From Lachnospiraceae bacterium (GTDB lineage Bacteria > Bacillota > Clostridia > Lachnospirales > Lachnospiraceae): a stretch of DNA of 64,000 nucleotides. Position 1 is the stretch's first letter, and each line of letters starts with the position of its first letter. Positions 50,484-59,627 of this stretch are shown here, in pieces. Both the position numbers and the translations under genes were made by a program. Under the pieces are notes generated by a model. That model ran no database searches. It had not been told where the DNA came from and worked only from the letters and a program-made list of their open reading frames with translations. The stretch lies in contig JAFUFL010000009.1 of assembly GCA_017469935.1 (NCBI GenBank), forward strand, positions 1 to 64,000. The letters are read 5' to 3'.

Positions 50484-51392
50484 ATGCGCGAGGAATACTG
50501 GCGCTATCGCGAATATTTTCCATCTGTTTTGGACGTCCAGCACAAGGTGACGCCTTATACGGAGAAATCCACTTTTCATCTGCACAGCCAGATGGAGATC
50601 ATCTACACGATTTCCGGTAATGAGATATTCTTCTCCGAACAGAGTGTGTTCCGTATTCCGGCCCACTCCCTCCTTCTGCTCAACTCGATGACGCTTCACT
50701 ATCTGGCTTACTTCGATGACGGAGAAGACTGTGACCGCTATGTGCTGTATTTTGCACCGGAGGTCATACTCAGGTTCAACACGCCCGAGATCAATCTGCT
50801 CGACTGCTTTCTGAGGAAGGCAAATGACGGCCTTCTGATCCGTGTCCCGCAGCAGGAACGGCGGCAAGTACAGGACTTTTTTGAAGAATTGACACAAATG
50901 TGCGAAAGAAGGAAACAGAGGCCGGAGAGCGAAAAATTTGACCTGATCGACAGACTGGACCTTTTAACAATGTCGCTGAATCTTGGGAAATTTCTTTCGC
51001 AGATCAACCGCTTCCTGTACCTTTCCAAAGAAAATGACGACCGGCCCAAAACCATTACCTTCAAGGAGCACTCCAGCCTGGTTGCGGAAATCTGTGCCTA
51101 CATTGACAAACACTATACGGAACCGCTCTCCATGGATTTGATCACAAAGGAGTTTTCCATATCCAGGACGCAGCTCTATACGATTTTCAAAGAAGTCCTG
51201 CGGATGTCAGTAAATGATTATCTTTTGCTTGTGAGGATGAACAAGGCAAAGGATCTTCTGATCAATACAGATTATTCCATTGAGATCATCAGCCAGATGA
51301 CGGGATATGGAAGCAGCAGTTCCTTCTGCCGCACGTTCAAAAACCGGACGGGCGAGGGACCTACGGAGTACCGCAAAAGACAGAGGAGATAA
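50484..51392 (+). CDS. AraC-family transcriptional regulator, cupin type
   Basis: A 302-residue regulator: an N-terminal cupin-like sensor (STFHLHSQMEIIYTISGNEIFF), a middle helical part, and a C-terminal AraC domain (LITKEFSISRTQLYTIFKEVL...IEIISQMTGYGSSSSFCRTFKNRTGEGPTEYR). It is divergent from the UroD-like/TRAP operon, so control of that operon is the natural inference. GGGAGG precedes the ATG. Confidence 0.9.
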   Translation: MREEYWRYREYFPSVLDVQHKVTPYTEKSTFHLHSQMEIIYTISGNEIFFSEQSVFRIPAHSLLLLNSMTLHYLAYFDDGEDCDRYVLYFAPEVILRFNTPEINLLDCFLRKANDGLLIRVPQQERRQVQDFFEELTQMCERRKQRPESEKFDLIDRLDLLTMSLNLGKFLSQINRFLYLSKENDDRPKTITFKEHSSLVAEICAYIDKHYTEPLSMDLITKEFSISRTQLYTIFKEVLRMSVNDYLLLVRMNKAKDLLINTDYSIEIISQMTGYGSSSSFCRTFKNRTGEGPTEYRKRQRR

Positions 51393-51437
51393 GGGAAGAG
51401 GAGTGGCCGGGGAGCCGGCTTTTCAACAGGAATCGAA

Positions 51438-52694
51438 ATGACGGAAATGAAAAAACATGAGGTTGCAGGCAGAGAGAACACAAAGAGGGCGTGCAACGGG
51501 GAGGAAAACAGAGCTTCCCGAAGGAGTGCCGCGGCGGAGCGATGCGGGTTTACGACAGGCAGCTGTGCCGCCGCCGCAGCTGCCGCCGCCTCACATATGC
51601 TGATGACAGGGGAGATCGTGACAGAGGCGGCGGTCAGGACGCCCGCAGGGCTGCTCTACCGTGCAATGATCCTGCAGCCGCAGATCGATACAGAAGGAAA
51701 AGAGTCCGGGAAAAGGGTGTCCTGCCGCTGCGCGGTAATAAAGGACGGCGGAGATGACCCGGACATCACGACGGGAACGCTGATCGAAGCAGAGGTTTCC
51801 CGAAGCGATATACAGGGGATTGTAATTCAGGGAGGGACCGGGATCGGGAGAGTGACAAAGCCCGGACTGGACCAGCCTGTCGGCGAGGCGGCGATTAACA
51901 GCGTTCCGAGACAGATGATCGCGCGCAGTGCAGGGGAGATATTGGAAAAATGGAGGTCCCAGGCGGCGGACACCGCCAATCCGGCGCCGGCCGGTCTGCG
52001 CGTTGTGATCAGTGCGCCGCAAGGGGAGGCCCTGGCAGCAAAGACCTTTAATCCGCGCTTGGGCATCGTGGGCGGCATATCGATCCTGGGGACCACAGGG
52101 ATTGTGGAGCCGATGAGCAGCCGTGCGGTGGTGGAGACGATCCGCGTGCAGATGCGAGTCTTAAAGGCCGAAGGCAGACGCAGTGTGATTCTGGCTCCCG
52201 GTAATTACGGCCTCAGGTTCCTTCATGAGAGATACGGACTGGAGCCTGATCGCCCTGTACAGATTTCCAATTTTGTCGCCGAAGCGGTGGAGATAGCGTC
52301 CGCTCTGGGCTTTGAGAAGATCCTGCTGGCCGGTCATATCGGAAAGCTCGTGAAGGTAGCGGGAGGCGTCCGAAACACGCACTCGCAGTACGGGGACCGG
52401 CGGATTGAGATCTTGTGGGACATCGCGTCACATTATTGCGAGCCCGCAGAGGCGGCATCCCTGCAGGGTGAACTGGCGCAGTGTGTGATGACCGATGCGG
52501 CGCTGGATCTTTTGGCAAAATATGGAATAAGGGAGCAGACGGCGGAGGAGATGGCAAGAAGGATCTGCGGATTTCTGTCGAAATGGTCCGGTGAAAGGGT
52601 GCAGGCAGAGACGATCGTGTTCTCCCATCAGAACAGAGAACTTGTGAAGTCGAAGGGAGCGGCTGCCATGCTCGAAGAGGGGAGGAACCTGTGA
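51438..52694 (+). CDS. cbiD: cobalt-precorrin-5B C1-methyltransferase
   Basis: A 418-residue protein. The CbiD start RCGFTTGSCAAAAAAAASHM is clear, as are GGTGIGRVTKPGLDQPVGEAAIN and GNYGLRFL and the late LLAGHIGKLVKVAGGVRNTHS. CbiD methylates C1 with SAM after ring opening by CbiG. The N-terminal ~35 residues are an unusual Arg/Lys-rich extension. It starts the second cob block; TGATG overlap with the next gene. Confidence 0.95.
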   Translation: MTEMKKHEVAGRENTKRACNGEENRASRRSAAAERCGFTTGSCAAAAAAAASHMLMTGEIVTEAAVRTPAGLLYRAMILQPQIDTEGKESGKRVSCRCAVIKDGGDDPDITTGTLIEAEVSRSDIQGIVIQGGTGIGRVTKPGLDQPVGEAAINSVPRQMIARSAGEILEKWRSQAADTANPAPAGLRVVISAPQGEALAAKTFNPRLGIVGGISILGTTGIVEPMSSRAVVETIRVQMRVLKAEGRRSVILAPGNYGLRFLHERYGLEPDRPVQISNFVAEAVEIASALGFEKILLAGHIGKLVKVAGGVRNTHSQYGDRRIEILWDIASHYCEPAEAASLQGELAQCVMTDAALDLLAKYGIREQTAEEMARRICGFLSKWSGERVQAETIVFSHQNRELVKSKGAAAMLEEGRNL

Positions 52695-53029
52695 TGGATA
52701 AGGCAAAGGGGCGGCAGAACTCCCGCGAGGGCGCTGCAGACCACGCAGTAGGTGCGGATAAGGGTAGTTTCTCCTTTTTTTCAAATCGCGGCTGTCCGTA
52801 CTACCCGTGTCACGAAGGAGCGGATCCGGAGAATTTCAACTGCCTGTTCTGCTATTGTCCTCTCTATGCGATGGGACCGGAGTGTGGCGGGAATTTCCGC
52901 TATAACGAGAGGGGGATCAAGGACTGCACAGCGTGCTCTTTCCCTCATAAGAGGGAGAATTACGGCAGGATCATAGAGAAGCTGCGGGAGCAGAATCGCA
53001 GCAGTACTTCTGCACGGGAGAAGGAATGA
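52694..53029 (+). CDS. cysteine-rich small domain protein
   Basis: A 111-residue protein with the Cys-rich small domain (PF04071): SFFSNRGCPYYPCHEGADPE, NFNCLFCYCPLYAMGPECGG and IKDCTACSFPH, nine cysteines able to bind zinc or an iron-sulfur cluster. The family is often found in cobalamin loci of clostridia; its role is not known. The ATG overlaps the cbiD stop and its own stop overlaps cbiB (ATGA). Confidence 0.88.
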   Translation: MDKAKGRQNSREGAADHAVGADKGSFSFFSNRGCPYYPCHEGADPENFNCLFCYCPLYAMGPECGGNFRYNERGIKDCTACSFPHKRENYGRIIEKLREQNRSSTSAREKE

Positions 53030-54021
53030 ACATAGGCTATAGAATCTTGAGTATTTTAATCGGCGCCATTCTTGACTGCCTGATCGGGGATCCGCAGTGG
53101 ATGCCGCACCCGGTGCGCCTGATGGGAGCCCTGATCTCGGCGATGGAAAAGCTTTGGTACAGGGAGGAGGACTCCCCGTGGGAGCACCGGATCAAGGGCT
53201 TTGTGCTGGCCGCTTTTGTGATATCGGTGACGTCTCAGATCACGTTTGGAATCTTAAAAGTGCTGTACGGCCGCAGCCCGGTGGCCGGCGTCATTGCGGA
53301 ATCGATTCTGTGCTGCTACGCGCTGGCGGCGAGAAACCTGCGGGACTCTTCCATGGAAGTATATGACGCGTTTACGCGGGACGGCGGGAGCCTGGACAAG
53401 GCGCGCCATGCGGTTTCCATGATCGTGGGGCGCGACACGGAAAGCCTGGACCGGGAGGGCGTCATTCGCGCGGCAGTAGAGACAGTGGCGGAGAACACGG
53501 CGGACGGCGTTATTGCGCCGCTCTTTTACCTGGCGCTGGGCGGGGCCGTCGGCGGCATGGTTTACAAGGCCATCAACACTATGGATTCCATGCTGGGCTA
53601 TAAAAATGAGAGGTACCAATATTTTGGCACGGCGGCGGCGCGTCTGGACGATGCTGCGGGCTTTGTGCCCGCCAGGCTGAGCGGCCTGCTGCTGGTGGCG
53701 GCGGCAGGGCTGACCGGAATGGACGCGGCGGGCGCATGGCGGATATTCTGCCGGGACCGCTATGCCCACAAGAGCCCTAACTCCGCGCAGTCGGAGAGCG
53801 CCGTGGCGGGTGCGCTCGGCGTGCGGCTGGCGGGCGACGCGGTCTATGGGGGAAAAGTTGTGCACAAGCCCTTCATCGGGGATCCGCGGAGGGAAATCGA
53901 AGCGGAAGATATTCCCCGGGCGTGCAGGCTCATGTATGTGGCCTTTGGGCTGGGGCTGTCGGCGGTGACTGTAATACTGATCCTTTGCCTGTGGCGCAGC
54001 TGCGGGCAGGTGGGGCAATGA
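53026..54021 (+). CDS. cbiB: adenosylcobinamide-phosphate synthase
   Basis: A 331-residue membrane protein joining aminopropanol phosphate to adenosylcobyric acid. AILDCLIGDPQWMPHPVRLMG at the N-terminus is diagnostic; AVETVAENTADGVIAPLFY and PNSAQSESAVAGALGVRL are further conserved sites. There are four to five hydrophobic segments. Confidence 0.95.
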   Translation: MNIGYRILSILIGAILDCLIGDPQWMPHPVRLMGALISAMEKLWYREEDSPWEHRIKGFVLAAFVISVTSQITFGILKVLYGRSPVAGVIAESILCCYALAARNLRDSSMEVYDAFTRDGGSLDKARHAVSMIVGRDTESLDREGVIRAAVETVAENTADGVIAPLFYLALGGAVGGMVYKAINTMDSMLGYKNERYQYFGTAAARLDDAAGFVPARLSGLLLVAAAGLTGMDAAGAWRIFCRDRYAHKSPNSAQSESAVAGALGVRLAGDAVYGGKVVHKPFIGDPRREIEAEDIPRACRLMYVAFGLGLSAVTVILILCLWRSCGQVGQ

Positions 54022-54024
54022 ATT

Positions 54025-54098
54025 TGGGTATACCCTCTTTCAAAACCCTTCTTCGGTGGATATTCCACTCAAGAAGGGAAAAAGAAAAGGGTATTGAG
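54025..54098. repeat. palindromic repeat family C, copy 3
   Basis: The core hairpin 54046-54078 (CCCTTCTTCGGTGGA and near complement; loop TAT) has outer arms ATACCCTCTTTC / GAAAAGGGTAT. It sits between cbiB and the cbiG-cbiH fusion within the operon, more than 40 kb from the other two copies. Confidence 0.75.
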
Positions 54099-54108
54099 GA
54101 AAAAAAGT

Positions 54109-56004
54109 ATGAATAAACAGCCGATTTATATACTGTATTTCACACATGCCGGAGCGCGTCTTGCAGAGATTGTGAGAAGCAGACTGGAGCCGGAAACGAG
54201 TGTAACAGGCAGCTTTGGCAAAGGGTGTCTGCAGGCCTGGACGCGGGAGCATTTTCGAAAAGGAAATGTCCTGGTCTATATCGGCGCCTGCGGAATCGCC
54301 GTGCGCGCCATTGCGCCCTTCCTTAAGGGGAAGGACACAGATCCGGCGGTCATCGTGATGGATGAGAAGGGACAGAACGTGATCCCGATCCTGTCGGGGC
54401 ACCTGGGAGGCGCCAACGCCTGGGCGCAGAAGCTGTCACAGATCACCGGAGGGCAGGCCGTGCTCACAACGGCGACGGATGTGAATAACCTCTTCGCCGT
54501 AGACGTGTTCGCGGCTGTAAACGACCTGTCGATCGACGATCTGAGCAAGGCCGCTTCCTTTTCGGCGCAGCTGCTGCGGGAAAAAGCCGCGCGCCTGATC
54601 ATCCCCGACAGATATGCCGATATGATCTCCATAGCAGGGAAGGCGCCGAGCGAGCTGAAGGTACAGTATGCATCGGAAGTAGATCTGTCCGGAGCGGCGG
54701 ACGCCGGCACAGTCCTGCTCTCGCCGGATCAAACTGCAGAAGGCGCGCCGCTGCAGCTGATCCCGCGCTGCATCATAGTGGGAATGGGCTGCCGCAGAGG
54801 AAAATCCTGTGAGCAGCTCAAGGCTTTTGCCGTGGAGACGCTTGAAGAACTGGGCCTTCGCCGGGAGGGCGTCGCTGCCCTTGCTTCGATCGATGTCAAA
54901 AAAGAGGAGCCGGGACTTCTCTCCCTCGCTGCAGATCTGGGCGTGCCGCTTCTGACATTCAGCGCAGAGCAGCTGGAAGAGACGAAGCTCAGCGGATGGA
55001 CTTTTGTGGAATCGGACAGGGTCAGGGAGCACGTCGGGACCGGTAATGTGTGCGAGAGAGCGGCGGCAGCCGCCGGCGCCGAAAGGATTCTTACAGGCAA
55101 GATCTCGAAAGACGGAATGACCATCTGTGTGGGAATGGCTCCCGTGCAGCTGTATTGGAGAGAAGAAAACAGGCCTGCCGAGAATGCTCCAAAAGGGCAC
55201 TTATTTGTCGTGGGAATTGGCCCGGGAAGCCTTGAAGGGATGACGGCAGAAGCCGCGAAGGCGCTGGAAAAGAGCGACACGATCATCGGCTATTCGGTTT
55301 ACAACGACCTGGTAAAGCCTTATTATCCGGACAAGCGCTATCTGACGACGCCCATGACGGGCGAAGAGGCGCGCTGCAGGATGGCCTTGGAAGAGGCGAG
55401 GGCCGGCCATGTGGTCTCCCTGATCTGCAGCGGGGACCCTGGCGTCTACGGGATGGCCGGACTGGTCCTGGAAATGGCCGGAGAGTCGGATGTGGAAGAC
55501 AGGCCGGGTATTGACAGATCAGATGCAGGGAAATCCCGTGCGAGCACATCCGGCCCGGATAGGCCGGATGTTGAGATAGAGATTGTCAGCGGCGTGACGG
55601 CGGCGCTCAGCGGAGCGGCGCTTCTGGGGGCTCCCCTGGTTCACGATTTTGCCGTGATCAGCTTAAGCGACAGGCTGACGCCCTGGGACCTGATCGAAAA
55701 GAGACTTCGTGCCGCGGCGCAGGCGGACCTGTGCATTGTCCTCTATAACCCGTCGAGCCGGGGAAGGAAAGAGCACCTGCACAGAGCGGCGCAGATCCTG
55801 ATGGATGACCTTCCCGGAAGCCGGGTCTGCGGAATCGCGGACAGGATCGGAAGAGAGGGCGAGAAGACCCGCGTGATGACGCTGGCGGAACTGGCGGAAG
55901 CGGAGACGGATATGTTTTCGACCGTCTTTATCGGAAACAGCAGTACAAGGAAGCTGGGAAACAGAATGGTGACGCCGCGCGGATATGATGCGGAGAATAG
56001 GTGA
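54109..56004 (+). CDS. cbiGH: CbiG-CbiH fusion: cobalt-precorrin-5A hydrolase and cobalt-precorrin-3 C17-methyltransferase
   Basis: A 631-residue fusion. CbiG (~1-355): VYIGACGIAVRAIAPFL, ILSGHLGGANAWAQKL, then GMGCRRGKSCEQL; it opens the delta-lactone with loss of acetaldehyde. CbiH (~365-631): FVVGIGPGSLEGMTAEA, GYSVYNDLVKPYYP, LICSGDPGVYGMAGLVLEMA and YNPSSRGRKEHL. A ~25-residue Asp/Arg/Ser-rich insert at ~463-485 interrupts the methylase domain and is unusual. ATG at 54109 follows GAGGAAAAAA; the frame also has a TTG at 54094. Confidence 0.92.
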   Translation: MNKQPIYILYFTHAGARLAEIVRSRLEPETSVTGSFGKGCLQAWTREHFRKGNVLVYIGACGIAVRAIAPFLKGKDTDPAVIVMDEKGQNVIPILSGHLGGANAWAQKLSQITGGQAVLTTATDVNNLFAVDVFAAVNDLSIDDLSKAASFSAQLLREKAARLIIPDRYADMISIAGKAPSELKVQYASEVDLSGAADAGTVLLSPDQTAEGAPLQLIPRCIIVGMGCRRGKSCEQLKAFAVETLEELGLRREGVAALASIDVKKEEPGLLSLAADLGVPLLTFSAEQLEETKLSGWTFVESDRVREHVGTGNVCERAAAAAGAERILTGKISKDGMTICVGMAPVQLYWREENRPAENAPKGHLFVVGIGPGSLEGMTAEAAKALEKSDTIIGYSVYNDLVKPYYPDKRYLTTPMTGEEARCRMALEEARAGHVVSLICSGDPGVYGMAGLVLEMAGESDVEDRPGIDRSDAGKSRASTSGPDRPDVEIEIVSGVTAALSGAALLGAPLVHDFAVISLSDRLTPWDLIEKRLRAAAQADLCIVLYNPSSRGRKEHLHRAAQILMDDLPGSRVCGIADRIGREGEKTRVMTLAELAEAETDMFSTVFIGNSSTRKLGNRMVTPRGYDAENR

Positions 56005-56072
56005 AGCCGCAGTCCTCTCTGCGAGCTTTGACCGGCCATATGATTAACCAGAATGAAGGAAAGGGACAGGAT

Positions 56073-58130
56073 ATGAGTAAGTTCGGCACGGAAATTCTCC
56101 TCTTTGCGGGGACAACGGAAGGACGCGAGCTGGCGGAGCGCCTCTCGGAGGCGGGCATTCGCTGCGCGGTGAGTGTGGCGACGGAATACGGGGCCCAGGT
56201 CCTCGGGCCCGGGAAAGGGCGGACGCTCCTGCAGGGAAGGCTTTCGCAGGAGCAGATGGAATTTCTGATCCGGGAGGAAGATTTTACCTGTGTCGTGGAT
56301 GCGACCCACCCCTTTGCGACGGAAGTTTCGGCGCAGATCAGAAAGGCCTGTGAGGAGACAGAAGTCCCTTATCTGCGCCTTGCCAGGGACACGGAAGGGG
56401 AACTGCCTGTCGGCGGCTTTGGCATTTATGAAGCGGCGACCATGCAGGAGGCGGCGCAGATCCTGCGCGGCATCCCCGGCAACCTGTTCCTTACGACGGG
56501 AAGCAAAGACCTGCCTCTTCTGGCCGCAGAGATCGGAGAGCCGGAGAGGCTGTTTGTGCGGGTGCTTCCGTCCGTGGAGAGCCTGACAATCTGCATGGAG
56601 TGCGGGATTCCCGTCGGGCATCTGATCGCCATGCAGGGCCCCTTCACGCAGGAGCTCAACGTGGACATCTTAAGACAGACCGGCGCGAGCGCCTTGCTTA
56701 CCAAAGAGAGCGGCAAGATCGGCGGGTTTGACGATAAAGTCGCCGCCGCGAGAGAAGTCGGGATTCCCGTTGTGGTCGTCCGCAATCCCGAAAAGAAGGC
56801 AGAAGACAGAGAGCTGCTGTCCTTTGACGATGTTCTGGAGCGCCTTGCGGAGATTACGGGAGTTCGCGCGATAAGCCGGGCGGAACGCGAGTATGTGATG
56901 GTAGCGGCGGGACCCGGCGATGCGAGGCACTTGACGGAAGAAGCCGGGAAGGCCGTGGAAGAGGCGGACGTCGTATTCGGGGCGCCGTCGGTCATCGCGC
57001 GGGCCAGAGAGATCGGCCTTCTGAAGACGGATCAGCTCAGTCAGCCTTTTTACAAGGCGAGCCAGGTCCTCCCTTATATGATAGAGCACCCGGAGCTGCG
57101 CCGCGCTGCGGTACTTCTGTCCGGAGACACAGGGCTCTACAGCGGGGCGGCACAGCTGCGCGCAGCGCTGGAGAAAGAGGGGGAGAGCGTCCGTTTCCGC
57201 TATCTTCCCGGCATCTCCTCGGTGGCAGCTCTGGCAGCGGTCCTGCAGGTGACCTGGGAGGACGCGGCCATTCTGAGCACTCATGGAAGAGAGAGGGACG
57301 TCGTCGGCCATCTGCGCAGAGAACGCAAAGTTTTCCTGCTGGTATCCGGGCTCAGCGGCGTCAACAAAACGGCGGCGCTCTTGAAAGAAGCGGTGGCTAA
57401 GAATATTTTGCCCGCCGATATGCGGATCGGTTGTGGTTATAACCTGTCCCAGACGACCGAAGAGGCGGGATTTGTCTCTCTGGAGCAGCTGGAGAACATG
57501 AATAAGCCCGGCCTGTATATCCTCTATCTGGAGAACCCGGCGGCCGACGCCTGCCCGGTCACGCCCGGCATGGAGGACGAGGCGTTTACGCGCGCGGAGG
57601 TCCCCATGACCAAGGAGGAGGTCCGCGTGCTGGCCCTGAGTCGTCTGCGCCTGACCCGCAAGGCTGTGCTCTACGACATCGGCGCGGGCACAGGCTCTGT
57701 CAGCGTGGAGGCGGCCCGGCTCTGCCCCGACGCGAAAGTTTATGCCGTCGAGAGGAAGCCGGAAGCGGCCGCGCTTCTTCGCGAGAATCTGTCAAAATAT
57801 TGTCTCCGGAACGTGACCGTCATCGAGGCGGAGGCGCCCGACGGGTTGCAGGAACTGCCCGTGCCCACCCACGTATTTGTCGGCGGGAGCGGACGCGCCA
57901 TGAAAGGCATTCTGGAGGCCGTTTTGGACCGGAATCCGGCAGTGCGCGTAGCGGCGACCTGTGTGACGCTGGAGACGCTGCAGGAGATCATGCAGGCCGC
58001 GCAGGAGCTGCCTGTGAGTGAGCCGCAAGTCCGCCAGATCTCGGTGAGCCGCGCGCAGAAAGTCGGCGGTTATCACATGATGAAAGCGCTGAATCCCGTT
58101 TACCTGATCGATTTTGAGGGAAAGTGTTAA
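56073..58130 (+). CDS. cbiJET: CbiJ-CbiE-CbiT fusion: precorrin-6A reductase and C5,15-methyltransferase/decarboxylase
   Basis: A 685-residue three-domain protein. CbiJ (~1-265): LLFAGTTEGRELAERL, DATHPFATEVSAQIRKAC, MQGPFTQELN. CbiE (~275-490): VMVAAGPGDARHLTEEA, LSGDTGLYSGAAQL, LSTHGRERDVVGHL. CbiT (~515-685): SAM site YDIGAGTGSVSVEAA and AVERKPEAAALLREN. CbiJ reduces cobalt-precorrin-6A; CbiE and CbiT methylate C5 and C15 and decarboxylate ring C. The start is ATG at 56073 after AAAGGGACAGG; ATG 56040 and GTG 56001 are in frame. Confidence 0.92.
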   Translation: MSKFGTEILLFAGTTEGRELAERLSEAGIRCAVSVATEYGAQVLGPGKGRTLLQGRLSQEQMEFLIREEDFTCVVDATHPFATEVSAQIRKACEETEVPYLRLARDTEGELPVGGFGIYEAATMQEAAQILRGIPGNLFLTTGSKDLPLLAAEIGEPERLFVRVLPSVESLTICMECGIPVGHLIAMQGPFTQELNVDILRQTGASALLTKESGKIGGFDDKVAAAREVGIPVVVVRNPEKKAEDRELLSFDDVLERLAEITGVRAISRAEREYVMVAAGPGDARHLTEEAGKAVEEADVVFGAPSVIARAREIGLLKTDQLSQPFYKASQVLPYMIEHPELRRAAVLLSGDTGLYSGAAQLRAALEKEGESVRFRYLPGISSVAALAAVLQVTWEDAAILSTHGRERDVVGHLRRERKVFLLVSGLSGVNKTAALLKEAVAKNILPADMRIGCGYNLSQTTEEAGFVSLEQLENMNKPGLYILYLENPAADACPVTPGMEDEAFTRAEVPMTKEEVRVLALSRLRLTRKAVLYDIGAGTGSVSVEAARLCPDAKVYAVERKPEAAALLRENLSKYCLRNVTVIEAEAPDGLQELPVPTHVFVGGSGRAMKGILEAVLDRNPAVRVAATCVTLETLQEIMQAAQELPVSEPQVRQISVSRAQKVGGYHMMKALNPVYLIDFEGKC

Positions 58131-58133
58131 TCA

Positions 58134-59627
58134 ATGAAAATGGCAGGTGAAAGAAATCGAACTGATGGCAGAACCGGTGGCTCTGAAAGCCACGTTTCCG
58201 AGCTGAGAATACCGAGGATCATGATCGCGGCGCCGGCAAGCGGAAGCGGCAAGACGCTCTTTACCTGCGCGCTGCTTCGGCTCCTTCAGAGAAAAGGATT
58301 CCGTGCGGCCGCCTTCAAGTGCGGGCCGGATTTCATTGATCCCATGTTCCACAAAAAGGTATTGGGGACGCCCTCGAGAAACCTGGACCTTTACATGGCC
58401 GGGGAGGAGGGCGTGCGAAGGTCCTTTGCGGCAGGGTGCGAAGACGCAGACATCGCCGTTATAGAAGGGGTCATGGGCTATTTTGACGGGACAGGGGATT
58501 CCGGCATGGAGGGGTCCTCCTATGAGCTCGCCACTGTGCTGCAGACGCCTGTGCTGCTCACAGCCGATGTGCGGGGCATGAGCCGCTCGGCGGCGGCCAT
58601 GATCAAAGGGTTTACGGACTATGGCGAACAGAAGATGATCTGCGGGGCCTTTCTGAACCGAACCTCGGCGGTCACGGCGGAGAGGATCGAAGGGTGGCTC
58701 GCGAAGGAAGCGGGGATCCCTGTGCTGGGGTTCTTTCCTGCGGATGACGAACTTCGCCTGGAAAGCAGGCACCTGGGACTTGTGGAGCCGGATGAGATTC
58801 CGAACATTTTGGAAAAGATCGATCATGCGGCAGATATTCTGGAAGTGACGCTGAATCTGAAGGCACTGTTTATATTTGCGAGTGGGGCGCAGGCCCTGCA
58901 GGTGGAGAAGGAAACCCCGGAAGAGCCGGCTGTGAAGGACAACGTGGAGGAGGCAGCTGCCGGGCCGGCGTCTACCTGCGCGAAAGGTCGGGAGAATTCT
59001 CCGGTTACCGTTGCCGTGGCGCAGGACGAGGCCTTTTCCTTCTACTATGAGGACAACCTGGAGCTGTTGCAGGAACTGGGCGCGAAGATCGTATACTTCT
59101 CGCCGCTGCATGATAGGGAGCTTCCCGAAGCCGACGGACTGCTGATCGGAGGCGGCTACCCGGAGCTGAAAGCCGGAGAGCTGGCCGCCAACACCGGGAT
59201 GCTCGCGTCCATCCGTAAGGAGGCGGACAGCGGCATGCCCATTCTCGCCGAGTGCGGCGGCTTTCAGTATCTGCAGGAGGAACTTGTGGACAAGGAAGGG
59301 ACGGCGCACCGCATGTGCGGCGTCTTGAAGGGGAGCAGCAGGATGACCGGCAGGCTGGTCCGATTCGGGTACGTGGAAGTGAGTGGGGAAGGTCTCTATT
59401 TTGGCCCGGGACGGACGATCCGGGGGCATGAGTTCCATTACAGCGACAGCACGGAAAACGGAAGTGCCTGCAAGGCAGTGAAGCCCAGCGGGAAGTCCTG
59501 GGACTGCATGGTCGTGCAGGGGCGCATTGCGGCGGGGTATCCGCACCTGTATTACAGGTCCTGTCCGGCTTTCGCGGAGAGCTTTGTAATCGAGTGCGGG
59601 AAGTTCAGAGAAGAGAAGAGGTATTGA
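58134..59627 (+). CDS. cbiA: cobyrinate a,c-diamide synthase
   Basis: A 497-residue ATP-dependent amidotransferase. The P-loop is IAAPASGSGKTLFTCALL (~28-45), GVMGYFDG is conserved, and the glutaminase domain has LAECGGFQYLQEELVD (nucleophile Cys) and GHEFHYSD. An acidic linker (EEPAVKDNVEEAAAG) joins the two domains. Its TGA overlaps the ATG of the next gene. Confidence 0.94.
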   Translation: MKMAGERNRTDGRTGGSESHVSELRIPRIMIAAPASGSGKTLFTCALLRLLQRKGFRAAAFKCGPDFIDPMFHKKVLGTPSRNLDLYMAGEEGVRRSFAAGCEDADIAVIEGVMGYFDGTGDSGMEGSSYELATVLQTPVLLTADVRGMSRSAAAMIKGFTDYGEQKMICGAFLNRTSAVTAERIEGWLAKEAGIPVLGFFPADDELRLESRHLGLVEPDEIPNILEKIDHAADILEVTLNLKALFIFASGAQALQVEKETPEEPAVKDNVEEAAAGPASTCAKGRENSPVTVAVAQDEAFSFYYEDNLELLQELGAKIVYFSPLHDRELPEADGLLIGGGYPELKAGELAANTGMLASIRKEADSGMPILAECGGFQYLQEELVDKEGTAHRMCGVLKGSSRMTGRLVRFGYVEVSGEGLYFGPGRTIRGHEFHYSDSTENGSACKAVKPSGKSWDCMVVQGRIAAGYPHLYYRSCPAFAESFVIECGKFREEKRY

